A DNA stretch of 64,000 nt from Armigeres subalbatus. Lineage: Eukaryota; Arthropoda; Insecta; Diptera; Culicidae. The notes under the pieces were generated by a model, which had not been told where the DNA came from, made no database searches, and worked only from the letters and a program-made list of their open reading frames with translations. This document shows positions 57,076 to 64,000 of the stretch, piece by piece. A program made the position numbers and the translations under genes. Where the stretch lies: the NCBI RefSeq assembly GCF_024139115.2, contig NC_085141.1, positions 177,022,994-177,086,993 on the forward strand, in the 5' to 3' direction. Every line of letters starts with the position of its first letter. The first letter of the stretch is position 1.

Positions 57076-57177
57076 ATGAGTTCGATCAAGCCCGACGATA
57101 AAGCATCCGATATTCCGGAGAAGCTGTACGATGCCACCGCTAGAAGGACCTACAAAAGGTTACGATTTTTCGGCAAG
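57076..57177 (+). CDS. polo: polo kinase, first coding exon (gene continues beyond window)
   Basis: The exon encodes 34 residues starting MSSIKPDDKASDIPEKLYDA and ending RRTYKRLRFFGK, directly before a GTAAGA donor at 57178. The DIPxxLxDxxxRxTYKRxRFFGK pattern is the N-terminus of insect Polo/PLK1, immediately before the glycine-rich loop (GGFAKCYE) that would start the next exon. Polo is a Ser/Thr kinase of centrosomes, kinetochores and cytokinesis. No GGFAKCYE-like exon was found in the remaining 6.8 kb, so intron 1 exceeds the window. Full-length Polo is about 570-600 aa, so under 6% of the protein is here. The start is the first ATG of the only plausible frame. Confidence 0.85.
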
Positions 57178-57980
57178 GTAAGACATGCATGGTTTGCGTT
57201 AATTATAGGTGAAGGTTTCGTAGTTCACGATTATTGTTCATTTATAATCAAATTATTGGAGAATGGCATTGTTGTATTTCAAGAATGAAATCGAATCGAA
57301 TAATTTGTCTATAGATATAAAATTTATCACATCTAAGTATTGCTAAATATTGAAGTTTGTTTATAAGCTCTAACCTCAAAATCACGTTAGTCCTAAAGGA
57401 TGCTGTCGGGATCCACCTAATGATGGCACCCGTATTTCCTCGTAGCATAGCCAAGAGACAAAAAATAATATTTTTAAATTGATAGCCTGTTTTTGTCATA
57501 AGGTACAGTGGGGCAAGTGGGTAAAGGAAATCGTATATTTCATGTTCATCAAGTCATAAAAGTTGAATATAATATTGAAAATGATCATATTTATGACATA
57601 ACGAATCATCTATCCAATCTTTATATGCCTGTGAACAAGATCTTTGAAAAATACTTTTAGGATACAAAATATTTGGAAAACAAAAAAATCGGTTTCAACT
57701 TTTCACTTGCCCCACATGTGGGGTAAGTGAAAAAATGATTTTAAAAGAGGATTTTTCAATATAAGAACACATTTGAATCATTTGTTTGAGAAACTGCATA
57801 AGTCCATTTTACACTATTTCGAGAAAACAACAAAAAACTGTTTTTGAACAAATTGGCACCGAATCTCTCGATTTCTTCGATACAGATCAATAGTTTATGG
57901 CAGAACTCAACACCCTGGAACACTTTCATTGCAAAAAATGTAATCAGTACTCCGCAATCGCTTTTTAAAGTACGTGGACA
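57178..57980 (+). other. polo intron 1, first part
   Basis: AT-rich intron sequence. ACAGTGGGGCAAGTGGGTAA near 57505 and ACTTGCCCCACATGTGGGGT near 57710 are inverted and resemble the GGGGCAA-type element ends elsewhere, but no clean element boundary is visible. No exon recognised. Confidence 0.5.
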
Positions 57981-57984
57981 TATG

Positions 57985-60900
57985 TTCATTCATTTATTTA
58001 GTTAACATCTAAACAGATAAAACTGAATCAACAATTTGACGCCACAATACACGGTTCGAGGCCGCATCTCTCCATCCTCGGATACGCCCCACGCTCGCCA
58101 AGTCGTTCTGCACCTGGTCTGCCCATCTCGCTCGCTGCGCTCCACGCCGTCTCGTACCTGCCGGATCGGAAGCGAACACCATCTTTGCAGGGTTGCTGTC
58201 CGGCATTCTTGCAACATGTCCTGCCCATCGTACCCTTCCGGCTTTAGCTACCTTCTGGATACTGGGTTCGCCGTAGAGTTGGGCGAGCTCATGGTTCATT
58301 CTTCGCCGCCACACACCGTCTTCTTGCACACCGCCAAAGATGGTCCTAAGCACCCGTCTCTCGAATACTCCGAGTGCTTGCAAGTCCTCCTCGAGCATTG
58401 TCCATGTTTCATGTCCGTAGAGGACAACCGGTCTTATTAGCGTCTTGTACATGACACATTTGGTGCGGTGGCGAATCTTTTTCGACCGCAGTTTCTTCTG
58501 GAGCCCGTAGTAGGCCCGACTTCCACAGATGATGCGCCTTCGTATTTCACGACTAACGTTGTTGTCAGCCGTTAGCAAGGATCCGAGGTAGACGAATTCC
58601 TCGACCACCTCGAAGGTATCCCCGTCTATCGTAACACTGCTTCCCAGGCGGGCCCTGTCGCGCTCGGTTCCGCCCACAAGCATGTACTTTGTCTTTGACG
58701 CATTCACCACCAGTCCAACTTTTGTTGCTTCACGTTTCAGGCGGGTGTACAGTTCTGCCACCTTTGCAAATGTTCGGCCGACAATGTCCATGTCATCCGC
58801 GAAGCAAATAAATTGACTGGATCTGTTGAAAATCGTACCCCGGCTGTTACACCCGGCTCTCCGCATGACACCTTCTAGCACAATGTTGAACAACAGGCAC
58901 GAAAGTCCATCACCTTGTCTTAGTCCCCGGCGCGATTCGAACGAACTGGAGTGTTCGCCCGAAATCTTCACACAGTTTTGCACACCATCCACCGTTGCTT
59001 TGATCAGTCTGGTAAGCTTCCCAGGGAAGCTGTTCTCGTCCATAATTTTCCATAGCTCTACGCGGTCTATACTGTCGTATGCCGCCTTGAAATCAACGAA
59101 CAGATGGTGCGTTGGGACCTGATATTCACGGCATTTTTGAAGGATTTGCCGTACAGTAAAGATCTGGTCAGTTGTCGAGCGGCCGCTAACGAAGCCGGCT
59201 TGATGACTTCCCACGAACTCGTTCACTAATGGTGACAGACGACGGAAGATGATCTGGGATATCACTTTGTAGGCGGCATTAAGGATGGTGATCGCTCGAA
59301 AGTTCTCACACTCCAGTTTGTCGCCTTTCTTGTAGATGGGGCATATAACCCCTTCCTTCCACTCCTCCGGTAGCTGTTCGGTTTCCCAGATTCTGACTAT
59401 CAGTTTGTGCAGGCAAGTGGCCAGCTTTTCCGGGCCCATCTTGATGACCTCAGCTCCGATACCATCCTTACCAGCTGCTTTATTGGTCTTTAGCTGTTGA
59501 ATGGCATCCTTAACTTCCCTCAAGGTGGGGGCTGGTTGGCTTCCATCGTCCGCTGAACTGACGTAGTCATCTCCTTCGCTGCCTTGACTTTCACTGCCTG
59601 TACTCTCAGCGCCATTCAGATGTTCCTCGTAGTGCTGCTTCCACCTTTCGATCACCACACGTTCGTCCGTCAAGATGCTCCCATCCTTATCCCGGCACAT
59701 TTCGGCTCGCGGCACGAAGCCTTTGCGGGATGCGTTGAGCTTCTGATAGAACTTGCGTGTATCTTGAGAACGGCACAGCTGTTCCATCTCCTCGCATTCC
59801 GCTTCTTCCAGGCGGCGTTTCTTCTCCTGAAAAAGGCGGGTCTGCTGTCTCCGCTTCCGTCTATAACGTTCCACGTTCTGCCGGGTACCTTGCTGCAGCG
59901 CGACGGTACCGAACATTGTCGATAGTTTTAGGCGCAGTTTCACCATCACCAGATAGTGGTCAGAGTCGATGTTAGCGCCACGATACGAGAAGTGCCGTCC
60001 ATCAATCAGAACGTGGTCGATTTGTGATTCTGTCTGCAGTGGTGATCTCCAGGTGTACCGATACGGGAGGCTGTGTTGGAAGTAGGTGCTACGAATGGCC
60101 ATATTCTTGGAGGCGGCGAAATCAATTAGTCGTAGGCCGTTTTCGTTCGTCAGCCGGTGAGCGCTGAACTTTCCAATAGTCGGTCTAAACTCCTCCTCTT
60201 GGCCAACCTGAGCGTTCAAGTCTCCTATGATGATTTTGACGTCGTGGCTTGGGCAGCTGTCGTACTCACGTTCCAGCTGCGCGTAGAATGCGTCCTTATC
60301 ATCATCAGTGCTTCCGGAATGTGGGCTATGGACGTTGATTATGCTGAAGTTGAAGAACCGGCCTTTGATCCTCAACCTGCACATTCTTTCATTGATCGGC
60401 CACCACCCGATCACGCGCCTTTGCATATCGCCCATCACTATGAAAGCTGTTCCCAGCTCATGTGTGTTGCCGCAGCTCTGGTAGATGGTATGATTACCTC
60501 TAAACGTTCGCAACATTGATCCCTTCCAACAAACCTCCTGCAGCGCTACGATGCCGAATCCACGGTCCTTGAGCACATCGGCGAGTATGCGTGTGCTCCC
60601 GATGAAGTTGAGAGATTTGCAGTTCCACGAACCGAGTTTCCAATCGATAGTCCCTTTTCGTCGCAGTGGTCTTCGCCGATGGTTCCGGTCCGTACTCTCT
60701 TGTTAATTGTTCGTTGCTTATGATTTTTTAAAGGCTGGCTTGCAGGGCCTGACACCAAACCCCCTAAATTTCCGGAGGACCATTCCTCCTTATTTCCGGT
60801 GGACCATGGTGCACAGTTTCACTTAGAGTCCCTCGCTGGAACTCGGACGATGATCAGCCGCCCCTAACATGGAGAACAGACGCTGTTGTGGGCCGATCCT

Positions 60901-61095
60901 GACATGGAGAACAGACGCTCAGTAAGATTTGCACATCCGGAGAGAAGTAACCCCCCCCCCCCTTCCCTGTCAGCATACGACCATAGTTCCCACCGGGGTT
61001 GGTTACCCGATCTTCCCTAAGGTTGCTCGTATCCCGGCCAGCACCGCGGGGAGGTAGGGATAGGAGTTGCTGGGTAAGAGGCTAAGGACCGCGAG
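57985..61095 (-). mobile_element. RTE LINE with one long open frame, in polo intron 1 (antisense)
   Basis: A minus-strand RTE element with leader, one long ORF and a very short 3' UTR. The stop at 58009-58011 is followed within about 25 bases by a TAAATAAATGAATGAA tail, as in RTE-clade LINEs. The leader contains a short duplicated segment (ACAGCGTCTGTTCTCCATGT / GAGCGTCTGTTCTCCATGTC) and a C/G run. Exact ends and target duplication could not be identified. Confidence 0.8.
58009..60576 (-). CDS. RTE ORF: endonuclease plus reverse transcriptase (855+ codons)
   Basis: An uninterrupted 855-codon frame that also extends upstream in phase to about 60700 (RRPLRRKGTIDWKLGSWNCK), with no in-frame ATG seen there. 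Endonuclease motifs: GIVALQEVCWKG, SIINVHSPHSG, IIGDLNAQVG and SQIDHVLIDG. RT motifs: KAAGKDGIGAEVIKMG, NFRAITILNAAYKVISQIIF, THHLFVDFKAAYDSIDR, SRRGLRQGDGLSCLLFN and the catalytic CFADDMDIVG (about residue 592). The C-terminal part has YGHETWTMLEE and RVRWAGHVARMPDSNPAKM. Compared with the RTE at 14014-17310, about 80 residues are missing between the endonuclease and the basic RRKRRQQTRLFQEKK linker, without loss of frame. Confidence 0.88.
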   Translation of the reverse strand: MLKDRGFGIVALQEVCWKGSMLRTFRGNHTIYQSCGNTHELGTAFIVMGDMQRRVIGWWPINERMCRLRIKGRFFNFSIINVHSPHSGSTDDDKDAFYAQLEREYDSCPSHDVKIIIGDLNAQVGQEEEFRPTIGKFSAHRLTNENGLRLIDFAASKNMAIRSTYFQHSLPYRYTWRSPLQTESQIDHVLIDGRHFSYRGANIDSDHYLVMVKLRLKLSTMFGTVALQQGTRQNVERYRRKRRQQTRLFQEKKRRLEEAECEEMEQLCRSQDTRKFYQKLNASRKGFVPRAEMCRDKDGSILTDERVVIERWKQHYEEHLNGAESTGSESQGSEGDDYVSSADDGSQPAPTLREVKDAIQQLKTNKAAGKDGIGAEVIKMGPEKLATCLHKLIVRIWETEQLPEEWKEGVICPIYKKGDKLECENFRAITILNAAYKVISQIIFRRLSPLVNEFVGSHQAGFVSGRSTTDQIFTVRQILQKCREYQVPTHHLFVDFKAAYDSIDRVELWKIMDENSFPGKLTRLIKATVDGVQNCVKISGEHSSSFESRRGLRQGDGLSCLLFNIVLEGVMRRAGCNSRGTIFNRSSQFICFADDMDIVGRTFAKVAELYTRLKREATKVGLVVNASKTKYMLVGGTERDRARLGSSVTIDGDTFEVVEEFVYLGSLLTADNNVSREIRRRIICGSRAYYGLQKKLRSKKIRHRTKCVMYKTLIRPVVLYGHETWTMLEEDLQALGVFERRVLRTIFGGVQEDGVWRRRMNHELAQLYGEPSIQKVAKAGRVRWAGHVARMPDSNPAKMVFASDPAGTRRRGAQRARWADQVQNDLASVGRIRGWRDAASNRVLWRQIVDSVLSV

Positions 61096-61181
61096 ATGGG
61101 GTCTATTTTATTCCTTCAGGTACGCGAAGTACCAATGGTACGCTTTACCCAGCATTTGCCGTGCCAACATGTAGTAATGTA

Positions 61182-61944
61182 GCGTCAATCGTGCACTATG
61201 GAATACCGACCAATGTACACCGACGTACGTGTAGCATACCGGTGTATGTATAATTTTATCGTTTTTCACAATGAATTTGAATGAACTGAGCTTTACTGTG
61301 AAGCACGCTTATTACGTGTCTTGTAATGATGCATGCTAGCGGAAAAAAGTATTGAAAAAAGATTTAGTTTTAAAACAGTTTTAGAAAAAGTTTTGCCAAC
61401 TTTCAGCAAAGGATTTCTCGAATCCTCATATTTGTTACATACGTCGTTATGAAAAATTATGCTTGATATGTAGTTTCTCAAACAAACGAAATTTTTTTCA
61501 TACATTCCTGAACAAAAAAATTTTTTTCGTATTTTTTGCCAGAATACGTATTTTTGGACGAGGATTCAGAATATATAAAAATCTCATTTTGGCCAAAAAT
61601 GTTACATATGCAGTTTCTCAAACAAACGGTTCATTTTTTGTTCATATATTTCATGCAAATCAAGCATAATTTTTCATAACGACGTATGTAACAATTATGA
61701 GGATTCGAGAAATCGTTTGCAGAAAGTTGGCAAAACTTTTTCTAAAACTGTTTTAAAACTAAATCTTTTTTCAATACTTTTTTCCGCTGGTATGCGTCAT
61801 TACATGACACGTAATAAGCGTGCTTCACATCAAATCTCAGTTCATTCAAATTCACTGTGAAAAACGATAAAATTATACATACACCGGTATGCTGCACGCA
61901 CGTCGGTGTACATTGGTCGGTTTTCCATAGTGCACGATTGACGC
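61182..61944. repeat. Large near-perfect palindrome in polo intron 1
   Basis: GCGTCAATCGTGCACTATGG at 61182 is inverted up to 61944. The arms are about 280-300 bp and very similar throughout (for example TTTTAAAACAGTTTTAGAAA and CGTCGTTATGAAAAATTATG in both). The centre is an AT-rich loop of about 180 bp with smaller symmetry. No ORF of note. Probably a foldback/MITE-type element. Confidence 0.88.
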
Positions 61945-63088
61945 AACTGCAGTTTTGTTTTGTTTTGCTTTTTTTGGTACATAGGTCGCTCTTAGTTCCC
62001 ATATGTTAAAGCGACGTATGTAACAGTGAGACTTCAAAAATTGATTTTTGACATACGTCGATTCGTAAAAAGATTGAATTAAAGAATTTTAAGATCTGAA
62101 ATCAGTAAAATCGATGCGTATTATATAAAGCCGCATGTGATTGTCACGTTGTATTAAAAACCTCGTTTTGTTTACTTTTGTTACATACGTCGTTATGAAA
62201 AATTTTGCTTGAAATGATAATTATACTGAATAGAACATAACTGTGATCTGTTGTGATGCTTTTTGACACTTCATGAAAGTCAAAGGGCACTAGAGTGCCT
62301 CCATTAAATGATTTTTATGTTTTTATGTTTTCTTTACTTGAATTTTTTGAGATCTAATATCTCATCTTCATTTGTGTCTAACACTACTTTCTATTTCAGG
62401 TTTATAGTAAGATGATGAACCTTGGCGATAATGTAGAGAAATTATCTTTGTAATATTCATCAAACCTGGAATCCCCTAGCCAAGGTCACGGGGGTTGACG
62501 GTACTGAAGATAATATTCATCTGTGCATAATATCACATTTGGAGCACTTCAGTGCGCCTCTAACGATTCACAGTGGATCGGCTGCTTTGCAGACTGAGCC
62601 CCTGATCGTATGTCCCGGCATACTTATCAGGTATAGCTCTTTACATGGAGGATCCGCTAGGGCTCATTAGCACTCTCCAAGGGGTCGGGAAATTAATCAA
62701 TTTCTCGTCAACTGGAAATAGCGAAGCCAACGCGTGGCCATAGGTAGGATAGGATAGGTTGTAATATAGATTGAAATTGAGAAGTCTACTTTGTATTTTA
62801 GAGACATTCAATTTTCAAAATGTTTTCAATTGGGAGTGGAAAACTGTTTAGACTTATCAGGATTTACATCAGGTTGAAAAATTCAAAATAGTAATGTCAT
62901 AGCAAACCAGAAATCAACCAAGAAAAACGTAGGATTAAAAAATAGATTGATCACAAAATGAAATAATAGTATTGAACATTTTAGATTCAGTAATTAAACA
63001 GATTTTTTTTTTAATTTTTGTTTCAGAAATGGTTTAGAGCAGCCAAGGTAGAAGTTTACTGTACTATTGGATAGAAAAATATTAAATT
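61945..63088 (+). other. polo intron 1, later part
   Basis: Partial relatives of the palindrome (CGACGTATGTAACA near 62014; TTGTTACATACGTCGTTATG near 62177) occur. A less AT-rich block at about 62470-62760 looks like part of a dispersed repeat but has no identifiable domain. No exon recognised. Confidence 0.4.
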
Positions 63089-63173
63089 GAAAATCTGAGA
63101 TAGAAGAGAGACAGAAGAAGGTTGAGGTTGGTTGAGGTTGAAAATCTGAGATAGAAGAGAGACAGAAGAAGGT
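63089..63173. repeat. Two-copy tandem repeat, 51-bp period
   Basis: AAAATCTGAGATAGAAGAGA, then GACAGAAGAAGGT, occurs at about 63090 and again 51 bp later, followed by GAGGTTGG-type simple repeats. Confidence 0.85.
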
Positions 63174-64000
63174 GAGGTTGGAGGTCAGGTTGAGATTATA
63201 AAAGAGAAAAAGAGATTGATAAAAGGAGAAATCAGATATTGATAGATAGAAGAAGGACATAGGATTTGTAAGGCAATACTCAACAATTCTTTTGTAGTTT
63301 TATACATACTGTATCTAACAATGACTAAAACACTAATAAGACAAAGTTATAAAAGACCTTTATGTTGAAACATAACAGACAGACAACCGACAACAACACA
63401 ATGACAATAACAGATCTAAAGACAAGAAGTGTTTTACATTAATTATACAACTCACAATAATAGAAATGACTATCCAACGAGTACATATTTTTAATGATGT
63501 TATTCATATAAATCAATGCTTCATAATCGTAAAATTCATTCATTTAGCAAGGAAATAGACGCAATGAAGCATTACCATACCATTGATAACTGAATCTTGG
63601 ACCAGACTTTAAAGACTTGAATTTTGAAGAGCGGAATTGAACATGACCATTTGACTACTGAAATTTATGATATCAGACAGTACTGTAAAGGATATGACGC
63701 CATAATCTTGATCAACCGCCAAAATAATGGAAGCTCTCAGATTAATATGTCGATTTATTGCAATAGTACTTAAATTAATTTATTGTATATTTACGATACC
63801 ATTTAAATTATTCCATGTTGAAACAAAGTCCACTAGTATGATCCCATCACATTACATCAAAGTGTTATGGCTCAGCTGCGGCAGTGGTGGGCGCGGTGAC
63901 GCGTTTTGACAGAGAATACAGAATTACTGTCAAGATGCGCCGTTGCGTTAATCGCTGTAGAACGGCCTTTACTTGGAGATGGCATGAGTACCACCTGTTG
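63174..64000 (+). other. polo intron 1, distal part; no feature recognised
   Basis: AT-rich sequence without a recognisable exon. The 60-codon plus-strand frame at 63727-63909 is hydrophobic and unlike anything I know; probably chance. Confidence 0.4.

Noticed and set aside
57985..61095. Search for a target duplication around the polo-intron RTE
   Set aside because: No convincing matching flanks were found by eye, so none is claimed.
63727..63909. 60-codon hydrophobic plus-strand frame near the window end
   Set aside because: No family resemblance; considered as a polo exon but it lacks kinase glycine-loop sequence.
1..64000. CRISPR arrays, bacterial operons or integrated viral genes
   Set aside because: Repeats are dispersed or inverted rather than spaced direct repeats; genes have GT-AG introns; no viral replicase or glycoprotein-like frame was recognised.

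Overview
This window looks like a piece of a culicine mosquito chromosome, most likely Aedes. The evidence is four insect-type, intron-containing housekeeping genes lying in a very transposon-dense background: RTE-type and CR1/Jockey-group LINEs, tRNA-derived SINEs with (GAA)n tails resembling the Aedes Feilai family, and many terminal-inverted-repeat (TIR) elements and palindromic MITEs. The genus is an inference; no species-diagnostic locus is present.

Host genes. (1) Dcn1/DCUN1D, + strand, 19028-20191, three coding exons; the first coding exon holds only the ATG. (2) Rft1, - strand, 36863-42564, four coding exons; the third intron (3,865 bp) is filled by a 3.56-kb TIR element that itself carries a 702-aa LINE ORF. 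(3) Cyclin C, - strand, 53288-54189, two exons, complete at 265 aa. (4) The first coding exon of polo kinase, + strand, 57076-57177; the rest of the window is its first intron, so the remainder of polo lies beyond base 64000. CycC and polo are divergent, 2.9 kb apart. The genes are ordinary and functionally separate (cullin neddylation, N-glycosylation, Mediator kinase module, mitotic kinase).

Layout. 1-5 kb: LINE remnants, nested TIR elements and copy A of a tandem-unit repeat. 6.8-11.2 kb: a large foldback element with TTAA at both ends, containing an RTE fragment, a Helitron-like insert and SINEs. 11.2-13.6 kb: two small MITEs and an unassigned stretch. 13.8-17.3 kb: an essentially full-length, frame-broken RTE inserted in an RNase H-bearing LINE, with a 13-bp target duplication. 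17.6-22 kb: Dcn1 flanked closely on both sides by TIR elements. 22.8-28.6 kb: RTE remnants and a nested palindrome complex. 28-36 kb: MITEs, copy B of the tandem-unit repeat with two datable insertions, and a purine-rich tract. 36.9-42.6 kb: Rft1. 43-50.3 kb: nested MITEs, palindromes, a degenerate GGAATTCC minisatellite and LINE fragments. 51.7-52.8 kb: a long-TIR element and a GC-rich hairpin. 53-57 kb: CycC and the polo 5' end. 58-61 kb: an RTE with one long open frame, antisense in polo intron 1. 61.2-61.9 kb: a large near-perfect palindrome in the same intron.

I found no new protein-coding system. The strongest observations are insertion events that can be read at base level: empty versus filled sites, 8-bp hAT duplications, a SINE target duplication, Helitron A^T insertions, TTAA-ended elements and TA-sharing MITEs. 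Alongside these are long inverted repeats inside transcribed introns that could be sources of endo-siRNA.
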